A DNA stretch of 64,000 bases from Rhypophila decipiens (taxonomy: Eukaryota > Ascomycota > Sordariomycetes > Sordariales > Naviculisporaceae), in the NCBI GenBank assembly GCA_033297075.1, contig MU858074.1:62001-126000 (forward strand), in the 5' to 3' direction. The notes beneath the pieces are model-generated. The model did not search any database, was not told the origin of the DNA, and worked only from the letters and a program-made list of their open reading frames with translations. A program made the position numbers and the translations under genes. Shown in pieces: positions 1 to 12,354 of this stretch. Positions within the stretch are counted from its first letter, which is position 1, and every line of letters begins with the position of its first letter.

Positions 1-950
1 CCTTGTTGGTCGCGAGGATCTTCTCCAGAGCGCTGACCAGCTCCTTGCGGTTTTTCATAGACTCAGAGACGAGGTTCTCGGCCATAGCAAGCGTCTTGAG
101 AAGCCCGCTGAGACGTGCCGCCTGGACGGGGGGCGCCGGCGGGGGGTTAGCCGGGTCGACTAGCTTGTCGAACTCGGTATTAGCCGTGTTGATAGCAGTC
201 TTCATGTTCGGCGTCGACTTGGAGAGATTTTGCGCGGGTGCCACCAAGGGCGTGAGCTCCGCGGGAAGAGATGGTGTCAGCGAGGCACTAGAGGCAAACA
301 TCGATCTTGAACCTCCAAAAGCCCCAACTTTATTAGTGCTGCGAGCTTTATCGATTTCTTTTGGTGATAATGTCAGCGCCTGTCCGAGGTTGGGTATCCG
401 GGGTTGATGAGACTGACCGTCAAGTTTGGCCTCCATGGCATCCTGGATCTGTCGATCAAAGATGTTGCGATCCCTCCAGACATCTACCACCCTCCGGAGC
501 TTGTTTTGTATGTCTGCATTGGCGCCGGTATAAGCTAGCGTGGTAGCTTCCGCGATATAGGGCGAGAAGGCCTGGAGAAAGTCCTCCTTATGGCGGGCTT
601 TGGATTGTTGTGTTACCTCTGTTGAGAGGAGTCAGCACCGCCCTTGACTGTGGGAAAGGCCAGATGGTCGTCACTCACCGTTAGCGAGGTAAATCATATT
701 CAGTTTCTTAGAGCTTGGGAGTTCCTTCAGCTTTGCAAGCCACAGCTGAACGGATGTAGCCGCATGTCGCCTGTGATGAGAGAAATGGTGGTTAGATGAT
801 TTTCTAGGCCGTCAAAGACTCCTGGAGTAGACAACGTCGTGGGTGAGCTTACCTATGGAACATGATCCACTGAGCTGTCGAGGCGATACTCTCATGGCTC
901 TCATTCAAGGCCGACAGCTTGGAGAGTACGGCGTCGTTGGTGTAGGCCAT
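1..950 (-). CDS. RTT103: Rtt103-like CTD-interacting (CID) protein, partial
   Basis: The gene runs off the left edge, so its C-terminus is missing. Spliced exons are 950-853, 770-679 and 618 to <1; both introns have GT-AG ends and all junctions keep frame. The protein begins MAYTNDAVLSKLSALNESHE, followed by WIMFHRRHAATSVQLW and a KKLNMIYLANEVTQQSK segment. This is the hallmark helical array of a CID/RPR domain (residues about 1-135), which in Rtt103 and Pcf11 binds Ser2-phosphorylated RNA polymerase II C-terminal repeats. The run NKLRRVVDVWRDRNIFD is the conserved end of the CID. A low-complexity Pro/Ala stretch and a helical region with AENLVSESMKNRKELVSALEKIL follow, as in Rtt103 rather than Pcf11. 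The inferred role is in transcription termination with the Rat1/Rai1 exonuclease, in the nucleus. It is divergent from the clathrin light chain gene. Confidence 0.88.
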
Positions 951-1888
951 TCTTGGAGGTTTTAAGAAGGAAAAATTTCAACTAAGAAGGGAAGGAAAGA
1001 GCCCGTGATGGGACGACGTTGATCGAAGAGGGGTGATGATTTTACGCCACACCACCGTTGTCGCGTCTAGAGGAGTTGGAATTGGCAGCGCGCAGGCGAG
1101 CAGATAGTGACGAACAGGCGACAGTTTCTCAGCAGAAGCGTCTTGACTCAAATCTCATCTACGAGGTGGACGCCAATTGACTGGCTGGCTTGCTGTGTTG
1201 CTGATGTGTGGATACAAAATGACCTCTGTATTCCTGGAAGGTGGTTGACGGATAGGTCGCTAGTTGAGCTTCAAAATGAGATATCGCTGGCAGTTCTATC
1301 AATCTTGAGTCTCCGGAAAGATCCCGTCTTGCAAAAACCGGACCCGAAGCACTCTGTTGGTCACGAAGAATATCCTTCCGCCAGAATTGCCTGCACGGAA
1401 GGAAGTACGGGTGCTGGTTGTTGCTTCGATGTTTTATCTTGAGAAGCAGAAAGTTTGGGATGAAGAGGCAAGAGCCGATGAGAAGTCGCGCTAGTTGAAA
1501 TGTGGAGCAGGTTCAAGCTTAAGAGCTTGGATCCGGCTTCCCGACCAGCCACCTTACGGTTAATGAAATACAGTTGTGGCAGGTCCCCAACGGTGTAATG
1601 CAATATCTGTGTAAACAGGTAACGCTCAGCAGCGCCCAGCCAATCAATCTAGCGACCCACCGACGCACCGGTACCCCTGCTCCTGACAGCATGCCGTTCA
1701 CAGGCGGCGTCGCAACCTGGCGCAATCAGACCAAAGAAACAAACCACAACCTTCGACGCAACTCCTTTTGTCTCTGGATTTGGAAATCACGACGAATCCT
1801 CCAATATATTACAGACCCGAAAGCTCCAGTAATCACATACTATTGTTTACTCGAATAACTTCTGTCCTGGACTTGCAAACCATCCATC
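951..1888. other. Divergent promoter region, RTT103 / clathrin light chain
   Basis: About 940 bases between two divergent start codons. No open frame here looks like a gene. A CCAAT motif lies near 1640 and an AATATATTA element near 1803, upstream of the clathrin light chain start. Both are plausible promoter elements but unproven. Confidence 0.5.
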
Positions 1889-2746
1889 ATGGCCGACAGA
1901 TTTCCCTCGCTGGAGGACTTTGATTCTGGTGGTAAGTTGAATGACAGCCAACAACCATGGACTAAGTGTCCGGCGACCGGGGTTCTAACATTTCCTTGAC
2001 CAAACCAGCCCAGACAGACATCAAGGACGTATCCGAAGCTCCTTCGACCTCCAATTTCCTCGAGCGTGAGAAGGCAATCCTCGGCGACGACGCCAACCAG
2101 TTTGCCTCTGTCGAGGACGCCGGCTTCGACGACGATGACGACGATCTGCTAGGCGGTGGCATGGCTACCTCAGGCGGCGACTCCACATTCGAAAGCCAGT
2201 TCCCAGACATAACTAGCCCGAACGAGGTGAGACTGGAACGAACAAGATGAGAGGAAGGTTTAACTAGGAACCGGGTTCTGACCAGAATCTGCACAGGGAA
2301 TCACATCAGGCGGCATCACAGGACCATCAGTCAGCTACAACTCAGGCTTCGCCGCCGCCGCAGTCACAGAAGAGGACGAGCCCGAGGTGATCAAGCAGTG
2401 GCGCGAGAAGCGCGACGCCCAAAACGCAAAGCGGGCAGACCAGTTCGCCGCCCAACGAGCCGAGATTGTCAACGAGGCGCGCCAGAACATTGACGACTTT
2501 TACGAGAACTACAACAACAAAAAGGAGAAGATGATCACACAGACCCGCAAGGAGGCGGAGCAGTTCCTGGCGAACCGGGAAGACACCACCTCGGGAGGAA
2601 CCAGCTGGGAGCGCATCTCCAAGATCGTCGACGTCAGTGGGAAGGGTGCAAAGGGCGGCGCCGCTGGTTCGGGCAAGGAGAGGTTCCGCGAGCTTCTTAC
2701 GAGCCTGCGGAAGGACGAGAAGGCCCCCGGTGCTGACGGGTACTAG
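1889..2746 (+). CDS. CLC1: Clathrin light chain
   Basis: Exons 1889-1931, 2009-2226 and 2297-2746 give a 236-residue protein, the usual size for fungal clathrin light chains. It starts MADRFPSLEDFDSG, typical of the family. An Asp-rich stretch (FDDDDDDLLGG) follows near residues 55-65, then a long charged helix from EEDEPEVIKQWREKRDAQNA through RAEIVNEARQNIDDFYENY, which is the heavy-chain-binding coiled-coil segment. The C-terminus contains GGTSWERISKIVDVSGKGAK and a final RFRELLTSLRKDEKAPG, also characteristic. The product decorates the clathrin triskelion on the trans-Golgi, endosomes and plasma membrane. Both introns are short GT-AG introns and the frame stays open across them. The gene converges on the COX VIIa gene. 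Confidence 0.93.
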
Positions 2747-3231
2747 TATGACCATGACGAGGCCTTGTCAGATGGTTGGGTTCATAAGATGTAGTCAACT
2801 GGTTCGAAACGGGGAGTCATCAACCACGGGCATTCGCCAACAAAACTTCACACCCCATTTTTCGAACCAGTTGGTAGTCAAGCCCTCATCGGGGTGCTGG
2901 CTACAACAAAATCTCACCATAACGTTATCACTTTAGAGATGCTTTTTGTAATTATATTTGGGGGTTATCACGTTTCTGCAGGCGTAGTTGGGAAGCAGTT
3001 GGGTTTGGTCATTTTTACGGCAAGAAGAGTAGTAAAAAGCGATCACGGCCAGCAGTTTTGCACGATCAAGAGATATCCAGCGTGCACAAAGGGAATATAA
3101 GGATTTCAAAGTCTTGACTCTCGGGCAACCTTCCTTGGCCCTTTCTATTGATCCATGCTATACACATATACAACCCCGCGATTCCATTCCCTAGTTGCTT
3201 GCAGCACCCGCTGAGCCAGCAGCACCCTTGC
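2747..3231. other. Convergent 3' region between CLC1 and COX VIIa genes
   Basis: About 485 bases holding the 3' untranslated regions of two convergent genes. I see no additional gene. Confidence 0.6.
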
Positions 3232-3763
3232 TTAGTCCTTGCCGAACCAGGTGTTGTAGCCGACGACCTTGCGGCCAGCCATGTACAAATTGGCTGAAGC
3301 ACAGCAGAGCGCGTTAGTCGAGGATTTGAACAAGAGTCGTTGTCTATGGTTGAGAAAGAATCATACCAGCAAGAGTTCCCCACATGACAAGGTAGTAGGG
3401 CGTGAGCATCACGTTGCTACCGGGTCTCTGTGACATCCATCCGTTAGTTACCACGGTTTCGGTCTCCCCCTCTCATATGACGCTGCCACCACCACGGGGT
3501 TTGGATGTCGCTCACAATCTTCCAGATACGGGTGTGGGCGCGGTACGCTTGCTGGTAGAACCGCTGGTGCTCGGGCACAGGGTTGTGCTTGTTGACGAGG
3601 CCGCTGTGTAAGAGAAAAGAGCTGGTTAGCTTGTGGTCCGGCTTGTATTTTCTGACGTCGTACGATGTCATTCATTCGAGATGTGTTTTCGTAGGTGTTC
3701 GATTGGCGCGCGCAAGCTCGTCGAGGCAATTGGGTATCGGGTTCGGGGGTTTCCTTACGCCAT
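3232..3763 (-). CDS. Cytochrome c oxidase subunit VIIa (Cox7 family)
   Basis: Four coding exons, 3763-3759, 3603-3516, 3427-3367 and 3293-3232, encode 71 residues. The first coding exon is only five bases (ATGGC) before a GTAAGG donor; joining it to the next exon gives MAGLVNKHNPVPEHQRFYQQ. The sequence continues with AYRAHTRIWKIRPGSN, then a single membrane segment around LTPYYLVMWGTLAANLYM and the tail GRKVVGYNTWFGKD. This layout (short basic N-terminus, Pro-Tyr-Tyr just before one helix, short charged tail) matches fungal COX VIIa, a small subunit of respiratory complex IV in the inner mitochondrial membrane. All four exons keep frame and all introns are GT-AG. It is divergent from a gene for a probable mitochondrial protein. 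Family assignment is by pattern only; another small inner-membrane subunit is the main alternative. Confidence 0.8.
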
Positions 3764-4222
3764 CTTTTATTTTTTGTCTTGCGAGGAGGAGTGGAGTGGT
3801 TTGGTATCGCGGGGATAGCTCGAGGATGTTTGGTGGTTGCGTGGATTGAGGATTGAATGGTGTCGTGAGCTTTGGTCGGCAGCTCAGTGCATGTGGGTCG
3901 GGAATGCTCGGGAGGATTGGTCAATGGGCGAGTGAATGACTAAGCCGGGATTCAACCGGGTAATAAGTGGGTCCTCGCATCTCGAACTTCGATCCCTGTC
4001 AAGACGACAGGTGGGAAGCTTGGAGCAATTGCCAATTGCTGCTTTTTTGTTCAGGAACGGAATCACGACGAGATAGTGGGGAGGTATCTGTACTTCACGG
4101 CCGGACTTGATCGCATCGTCAGACTGCACCATGAGACCCGCAAGGAAATTATAGGATACCTGCCGCAATGCCCCGCGAATTTGGTTCGCTTGTCCAAGGG
4201 CCGAAAATTTTAGACCACTACT
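3764..4222. other. Divergent promoter, COX VIIa / PPR-like gene
   Basis: 459 bases between two divergent starts. It must hold both 5' leaders and possibly a shared promoter. I recognise no specific site. Confidence 0.5.
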
Positions 4223-7003
4223 ATGCGAATAGCGACGCCTACCTTCAGATGCAAAGTTCGATCTTCCTCCCTCACGCCGTCGAATATTCATCTGGGTTTT
4301 GGGAAGTCGCTAGAGGGCGAGATCTGTCGAGTTTATCGTCCTAATTTCGGCCATCCATACGTCCAGTTATCGCGTCAGTCAGGCTTGTCAACAGCATGGT
4401 TCAAATCGGAGCCCACTTCACGGCCAGACAGCGATGCTGGCAAGGATGCATACGATATTCCGAGCACGACTGCGAAACTATCTCCCTGGTCGCTCTTTGG
4501 CTGGACCAAGGCAAGTGATGATCAAGCCGGTCTCTACGGCAAATGGGATTGGCTGAGCGAGGATAAGGAAAGGCTAAGCTACGAATCTGACGTCCTTGGA
4601 GAGGAGGAGCCTGGGAGTGCACGACTGGTGGATTGGCCGACATACGACAATGACATTAACCTCTGGCTGTGCATTCTGGACTTCCGAGCTCGGGAGGATG
4701 GTCGGGAAGGAATTTCCGAAGTCCTCGAGGGACTGATGCGGCGTCATTGTCTATCCAGTGTTCAGGGTGCAGCCGCAGAGAGGTTCTGGGGCACGATTCT
4801 TGACGCTGCCTTGGAAGATGAAAACGACCGAGACATGCTCCAAGACGTCTGGGCCTATGCGGAATGCATGTATGAGGACTGCGGAGTGCAGTGGCCCAAT
4901 CTGTATGTCACTGTTATCTCGTCGTTCATTGAGAGGCACTCTGCGCGGGAGGCAATGTGGTGGGAGCGTCGCCTACGTCCATACTTTGGCCTGGGCTCTG
5001 ACGGCACTTTGGAGCTGATAAAGAGATATATCTCCGACTCAGATTATGTCGTGCAGTACTTTCTTCGTCGTCTCTGCACTGAGTGTATTGATGACGACGT
5101 ATACGACCAACTTATTCCTCACCTCTACGATCAGGGTTGTCTTTTGCTAGCAAACAAGTGGCAGCACTTGCTTCGTGAACGCAATGACGGTCCAAGGTCC
5201 AACGCATCGAGGCCGTATCTTCGGCTTCGTGCCGCATACTATCCACGCTCCCCAATGACAAAAAGCGAACTCCGCGCTGCGGGCTTGGAGCAACAACCGC
5301 GTGGTGCCCTGATAACCGTCAACAGATCTGGGAATGGCTTCTTCCAGTTCCGTGACGTTCGACTGGGCATCCTCCCCCCCTCGACCAAAGAAAAGAATAG
5401 TATCGGCCTCCGGTACCTCATCAACAGAGCCCACGGGGAGACGTTTGGAATCGAGGAGAAGCTGTATGACGATTCTCTTGGTGCAAGGTGGTTCGCCACT
5501 TCTTGGGTCTCAGTTGACTCTACTATTGCCACAGTCCAAACACTTGGGTTCAACTCCATCGGCCCGCTGTCCCTTCAGTCGATTACACTGAGGGAGAAAA
5601 CTGCGGACCAGATTACGCGGCGGATCGAGCAGTTGGCCTCTTCGGGCATCTCGATAACCGAGTCCACTTACACACGAGCTCTGAGAAGCTTTGCCGCCGC
5701 TGGTGACCAGATTTTGCTGGACCGCCTCCTCCGATCGGACATTCATCCTGATGTATTTGATGACATGTCGACCCAGCGCAAGATTCTCGAGTCCGACGCG
5801 AGAACAGGAAACTGGAGCCAGTACGAGCTCATCGTGGCCGTCAAGCTTGCCGTGTCCACATCCTTTGTTTCTGCGGTCTCGGATACTTTGCTACAGATAT
5901 GCCTGAGGATGGATAAGAGGATGACAGCACTTCATCTCCTCGACTTGCATACAACTTACGGCCACGAACCGCATTATACAGAGCATACAGTCGAGGTGAT
6001 AGGTCGACATATTCTAGCCCATGTGTCGTCTCATACGTGGCACCATCGACCTCAATTAGGGCGTAATCATTTCTTATCTGCCCTCTTGCAAAGGTTGATA
6101 CCAGGAAAGTTTCCACTCCAGGTCGAGGCTACCCGCAGGATCTTGTTCAGACTTGGACGCGACAACCTGTTCGACGAGCTGGCACGAGTTTCGGAGATGC
6201 TCGCCCAGCGACACCATACCATCTTCAACTCGCCGCATCACCTGACATATTTCCACAAAGCCGATCTACCCACCATCCTCCACGCAGATAGCAGCAACAA
6301 CGACAGCAGCTACCTAGCAGTGCCCCACGACTTGGACTACCGGCGCCCGTTACACCCCGTCCGTCAAATCTTCAACATCCGATTGCAGCGGAGCATAGTA
6401 AGATGGGGCTTCCGCCTCTCGCGTTATCACAACATAAGGATAGACGCGCCGCACGTAGTCGATCTAATGGAACCCAAGCATTTCCATTTCGCACGCGGGA
6501 TCCGCGTGCTAGCCATGCTTCGAGACTATGGCGTGGTGATACACGAGCGAGCCGTCGCCAAGAGCGTTGAGCTTCGCATCGCAGAGCTGTTCTGGTCGGG
6601 CAGGCTGCACGAGCTGTATGCCCCGTTGATGAGGGCGCGGGGAATCTCGCACGCTGCTGACCGCACTGCATTCGTGCTAAACGAAGCCTTGAATACGTGC
6701 GAGGAGGCATGGCAGATTGTATCCAGCGTGGCGGGCCAAGGCAAGACCAAGTGGAAGGGCCTTGGTGAGCCAGAACCGCTGAGCCCGCTGCTTGACATTG
6801 AAAGGGCAATGGAGAGGATCCAGTACTGGGGTAAGCAGTGGCAGAGAAAGCGGCGAGAGGTGTTTGTGAGTTTCCTGCCTGGCGAGCCCGCGAGAAGGGG
6901 CGGGCCATTGGGGAGGGATCTAACCAGATATCGGTCCAGGCCAGGTCACGTCACTGTTCTTGGCAGATTTCCGGTCCGGAAATACGGTCATGAAAATCTT
7001 TGA
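4223..7003 (+). CDS. Large PPR-like protein, probably mitochondrial
   Basis: A single 926-codon frame from an ATG at 4223 with no intron needed. The N-terminus (MRIATPTFRCKVRSSSLTPS) is basic, Ser/Thr-rich and poor in acidic residues, as in a mitochondrial targeting sequence. The rest is almost all helical with scattered degenerate tetra/pentatricopeptide-like pairs, for example around residues 475-510 (ITESTYTRALRSFAAAGDQI) and 540-575. Fungal proteins of this size and type usually act in expression of mitochondrial mRNAs, but no catalytic motif is visible and I do not recognise a specific family member. It sits divergently next to a COX VIIa gene, which fits a mitochondrial role but does not prove it. 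A missed short 5' exon cannot be excluded. Confidence 0.7.
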   Translation: MRIATPTFRCKVRSSSLTPSNIHLGFGKSLEGEICRVYRPNFGHPYVQLSRQSGLSTAWFKSEPTSRPDSDAGKDAYDIPSTTAKLSPWSLFGWTKASDDQAGLYGKWDWLSEDKERLSYESDVLGEEEPGSARLVDWPTYDNDINLWLCILDFRAREDGREGISEVLEGLMRRHCLSSVQGAAAERFWGTILDAALEDENDRDMLQDVWAYAECMYEDCGVQWPNLYVTVISSFIERHSAREAMWWERRLRPYFGLGSDGTLELIKRYISDSDYVVQYFLRRLCTECIDDDVYDQLIPHLYDQGCLLLANKWQHLLRERNDGPRSNASRPYLRLRAAYYPRSPMTKSELRAAGLEQQPRGALITVNRSGNGFFQFRDVRLGILPPSTKEKNSIGLRYLINRAHGETFGIEEKLYDDSLGARWFATSWVSVDSTIATVQTLGFNSIGPLSLQSITLREKTADQITRRIEQLASSGISITESTYTRALRSFAAAGDQILLDRLLRSDIHPDVFDDMSTQRKILESDARTGNWSQYELIVAVKLAVSTSFVSAVSDTLLQICLRMDKRMTALHLLDLHTTYGHEPHYTEHTVEVIGRHILAHVSSHTWHHRPQLGRNHFLSALLQRLIPGKFPLQVEATRRILFRLGRDNLFDELARVSEMLAQRHHTIFNSPHHLTYFHKADLPTILHADSSNNDSSYLAVPHDLDYRRPLHPVRQIFNIRLQRSIVRWGFRLSRYHNIRIDAPHVVDLMEPKHFHFARGIRVLAMLRDYGVVIHERAVAKSVELRIAELFWSGRLHELYAPLMRARGISHAADRTAFVLNEALNTCEEAWQIVSSVAGQGKTKWKGLGEPEPLSPLLDIERAMERIQYWGKQWQRKRREVFVSFLPGEPARRGGPLGRDLTRYRSRPGHVTVLGRFPVRKYGHENL

Positions 7004-7415
7004 GGACCGTTCCTCTTATTTCGTTATATCATAAAGAGTTGGCATATATACCCAAACATACAAGGCATTAGAGTTCATCAATTTTCACATACAAAGAGCG
7101 GTAGCGCTGGACTTTACCACACAAAGCCAATAATTCTAAAGTGGCTTAGACAGTCGAACATGTAAATAAAACAAGGTCCCAGAAACAAATACACCAGGGA
7201 TTGGAGATTTGATATAACGTCAGAAACGCCGGATCTATCACCCTCCTCGCCTGAGACTAAACGTACACATCAATGTGAAAGCAGAAATAAAAAAGAAAAG
7301 AAGCCTCATATTATTCTAGTACAGGCTGGGCTAGGTATCTCAATAGAAAACAGGAAGGAATCAAATGGTTCATCTTGGTAACATACAAGGCAAAACTGAC
7401 ACTTCTAAGCACCTC
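7004..7415. other. Convergent 3' region, PPR-like gene / TLG2
   Basis: About 410 bases, relatively A/T-rich, holding two 3' untranslated regions. No gene seen. Confidence 0.6.
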
Positions 7416-8673
7416 CTAAAGTAGGGATTCAAGTCTCAATCCCCTAACAACTCGAGCAGCAGTCTCACCAGACAATGGCTCTTGCTGCGGTGGCTCTTGC
7501 TGTTGTTTCTTCGGCTTGATCACAAGCAAGATAATCATGCCCGCAATGATCAACAAAAGCAAAAGAATAATCTTTCGCTTGGTGGTTTTCTTCTGGTAGC
7601 CCTCGGCAATGTTCAGCTCTTTATCCGCCGCTTTCAGGTCGGCGCCCATCCGCTCCACATTGTAGTCTATCCTGTCGAGCATGGTGCCCTGGTCGATCAC
7701 CATCGTCTGCAGGTCGCGGAAGAGATCCGAGAGCTCAATGATTCCCTGGGCAATGTCTTCGATCTCGCGCTCGCGCTGGAGGATGGCTACGTCGTTTGAC
7801 TGGAGGAGTTTCTGGTGGGTTGCTGCTTGGAGGGTGGATTGCGAGAATGACCTGTCTGCGTCGGATTCTAGGAGGGAGGGATCGGCTGCGTAGTTGTTTG
7901 CTGCTATTCCGGCTCCTCCCAATGGGGTCGAGCTGCGTTCGGCTGGACTGGACATGCCGCCCATTCCTCGGAGTTCTGCATTGAAGAGGTTGGTTAGAAT
8001 GGGATGATCTGGGGGTCGGGGTTGGTGTCTACTGACTCTTGAGGTATGCGCTCTGTTTCTTCCGGAATAATGAGCTTGCTTCCTGCACCCTGGACGCCAG
8101 GTTTGTTTGCACGTTTTTCGCCATGGTCTCGTCCGCGCGGCTCATTTGGCCATTCGCCTTGCCCTCTCGCACCATATGCTCGATTCGCTGGATACATCGA
8201 TGACAGTCGTGAAATCCACGGGTGATGGATTGTGTTAATTGTTCGATCTCTCTCTCCTCGGCATTCTTGGCCTCCTCATCATTAAACCCCGGTAGGACAT
8301 GCTTCTGGTGTAGCCGTTCGAGCTTTTGACTTTTGCGCGCGATCTCGCCCAGATGCTCAGCAACCTCGTCTGAGATGTCTGCCCACCGCGGTGGGAGAAG
8401 ATCCATCTCAATCACGGCATCTCCATTGTCGACATCGTAGGGATCGGAGGAAAGGAGGCCGCGCCTGTCCTCGTCGGCCGAGAATAATACCGAGGTGCTT
8501 GTCCCGCTGGTCCCGCCGAAGCGATCACCAGCACCGGAGGGCGCATACCGGTTGCGCTTGGTCGGGTGGTGGTCGTACGACTGCCGGTACGAGATGTAGC
8601 TGCCAGAATTGTTAGCACTTAGCAGGCTAGTGAGCAGGACAACAACATACAGGTTCGTGCGGTCTCGCCACAT
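7416..8673 (-). CDS. TLG2: Tlg2-type syntaxin (Qa-SNARE, TGN/endosome)
   Basis: Exons 8673-8651, 8599-8037 and 7975-7416 give 381 residues. The N-terminus MWRDRTNLYISYRQSYDHHP is diagnostic of the Tlg2/syntaxin-16 family. An N-terminal regulatory helical bundle (about residues 60-195) precedes the SNARE motif at about 262-325, from LQREREIEDIAQGIIELSDL through the zero-layer glutamine in VIDQGTMLDRIDYNV. A basic KKTTKRK stretch leads into one membrane anchor (about 331-348, Leu/Ile-rich). A roughly 34-residue tail follows the anchor, longer than in many syntaxins but typical of Tlg2. The product mediates fusion of endosome-derived vesicles with the trans-Golgi. Its start region is divergent from calmodulin. 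Both junctions keep frame; the second restores LKKLRG, a family-typical run. Confidence 0.92.
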
Positions 8674-9305
8674 GGCGGACGCCGGAAGGGGAAAGAGGTC
8701 CCTTCAATTCGGCGTGAAGCAATGTGTCTGGTCGTGACTGAGGAAATCTATGGATCCTGGCGCAGGTCGGGCGATGTAGCATCACATTGCATCGCGTGCA
8801 AACTACTTTCTCCAGAGTTTTATATTCCTGCCGACGTTGACGACGGAATCCAAACCAGACACAATGGCCAATTCCACTGATTGACAAGGTGTACGGAGCA
8901 ACTTTGGGTGAGATCAGCTGCATACGTCAGCTGTTTGCAGCTGTGCCTGCCTAGGGGACTCGGGAGTACTGACGCACTGATCGGTTTAAGAGAAGGCGGC
9001 CTCGTGCTTGGCAGGAGGACCCGGTCGCCAGGGAAGAGGCGACCAAAAGTCGGCAACCTCGAACAGCGTGATGGGGCGCCCAGACCCAGTTATTTTCAGA
9101 AGGAGGGGCCCCGCTCTCTCCTTGTCGAAACCCAAGCCCGTTGCTCATTTAATCACGAACCTCAACGATCCTTGAAGGACCAAGACACAACCACTCCAAC
9201 ACCACATCCAAACTTGGACCTTTCGCTGCTTCACCAAGACGCCATTCCCATTAGACACTTTCGCACATAATTTCTTTTACCTTTACACAATCCCCGAGCA
9301 ACACC
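8674..9305. other. Divergent promoter, TLG2 / calmodulin
   Basis: About 630 bases between divergent starts. The 150 bases before the calmodulin ATG are C/A-rich with pyrimidine tracts, the usual look of a highly expressed fungal leader. No TATA box stands out. Confidence 0.5.
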
Positions 9306-10322
<1,017 letters not shown>

Positions 10323-12354
10323 TTGAACTCATGATGCAGAAAAAAGCCCTCGGTCATAAAGATATCCTTTTGCAATTTCGGTCAATATCCCTTTCAGATG
10401 TATTTCGTTGGATGGGTATCCTGACGAGCATGCCTGCGGGTCCCGGCATTCGACAGCGAAGTTCTGTTCTCGCGCGCTTACATTCTTTCTCAATACTTCG
10501 ATCCCTTTTCTTTTCATGCCCATGAGGGTAAACCGGACGAAGTTATGAGTGGGGGGGTGTCTGGTTGTTTGGTTCACTGATTGGGAAATATTGCGATAAC
10601 TTTTTCTCGTCAGTTTTGTGCCCCAAGAAGCCTAGGTAGATATTTCTTGCATTTGCGTCGCCGCCTCCCGGCCACAATAGCGTCGAATTCACGCCGCGAA
10701 GTATTTACCCTCTCCACGGTCTGCTTTCTTTCCCTCGCGTGCTGCATGTGAGGTAAATCAGATTCAGGCCCAGTCGAAACTAAACATCACGAACGTCATC
10801 CACCCAAACAGAGCTACCAAGCCGACCCAATGGTCTGGAGCTCAATAGGCACAACGTGCAGGTCGCATTGTGGCAGTGCTCTCTAGCGGCATCTCGGGCT
10901 CGTCCGTTTGGTCCCTGAGAATGACTGCTGCAACCCGTCAGCCTTATAGGGATGGGAAATTGATCGCTATTGACTGCGCCATGAATTGCCCAGGGTCCGC
11001 TACGGATAGATCTCACCCTCGATCCGTCGTGGCATTATAGTAGTGTTCAGATTCCCGGGCCAAGCGCCTGGCGACGGTTACGGTTGGAGGTGAGGGGATA
11101 TTCATCAACCGGTTCCCTCTGCCAAAACTGCTTGAGAACCCCGCACTGGATGGTTTCCCACTTACAGGCGGACTTGGTGGACTTTCTCGAACTCACCTTC
11201 ATCAGAGTCACTGCTACAGTTTTACTATTACTATACCCTTATTAGGATATAACTGTACCATTTTCGGAACCTGTTAGGATAGAGAGCGCATAATCAATAT
11301 CATCGCCTAAAAGCCTTTATAGATTCAAGCTGTCCTCCTACACGGATACCGACTAACTCATTAGTCAACGGTATAGAGCGGTGAGATCCTGATATCGTCC
11401 GTGGAAAACAGCTCGAGGACGCAATTAGCATGCGTACCAAATTATGCCTTGTCGCTCTGGTTTTATGTTGTGTCTGATTGGGCATGCATCAATGGATATC
11501 AAATATGATCAGCATCTGTGGACGCCCAAAGTGATGTCTTCGATGCCAACATGAAGTGCCTCAAACTTCACCGTCAAATCAGGAATTTTACATTGCATAG
11601 AAAATGGCACCTGTAATACATATCAGCAAGATGATGAAGAGGGTTCTTACCAACCGCTATCAGGTCTGCATGTGTTTCGATAGTAGCATGTATATGTATT
11701 GACGCAACTCGGTGGTGCGTTAATGTAAGACTTCGACTTATCCGTACAGTGCCTGAAGCTGAGACTTTAGCGGGCATCGCCGCTGAGCTGATTCAAACCT
11801 AACATCCGTGCAGACCCACTCAGCTCAGCCGTTCCGACCTGGGCAGCCTCATTCAGGGTCCAGGTCGTCGGCGTACAGATACAGCGTGTTCAATACACCG
11901 TATTGCAGCTCTCCGAGTTTTCTCTAACAATTTGAGAACTCCCTGGTTTGAACTTTTTTATGCATAAACTTGAATAGGTACCCCGTAGATAACCCAAATT
12001 AGCACTCATTAGTGCCACGTTCTGTCTGTACTTCAGGTTGAAGGAACCGGGACAGCTAGACGAAACGGGCAGAAATACGGACGTGTATCAAGAAATCTGT
12101 GCCTGAGGCACCAAATCTGCCCCTGTCGCTCCCACTTGGTTAGGTAACCCAGCATCAGCACTTGTACCGCACGAATGCGGTGGCCACAACGCCGTGGTAT
12201 CGACGACGAGGGACCGCTGGCCATTCACGAACGACAATCCGCGCCAACTATCGACTCTCACATTTCTGATATTTAGGTCTTTTGTCCCCCGGTCTCCCTG
12301 GACTAGTAATTCTCGACGAGCCAAGCCCGGTTGCGGGCCCCGACCGATCTCACC
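10323..12354. other. 2-kb spacer between calmodulin and APL4
   Basis: Holds the calmodulin 3' untranslated region and the AP-1 gamma promoter. The stretch about 11215-11320 is distinctly A/T-rich with TTAGGATA repeated. It could be decayed repeat sequence, but no element can be recognised. No convincing coding region. Confidence 0.5.

Noticed and set aside
1107..1442. 111-codon frame in the RTT103/CLC1 promoter
   Set aside because: It lacks an ATG start at its 5' end and resembles no protein. It lies in the divergent promoter region.
11215..11320. A/T-rich patch that might be a decayed transposon
   Set aside because: No terminal repeats, coding remnants or second copy in the window support it.
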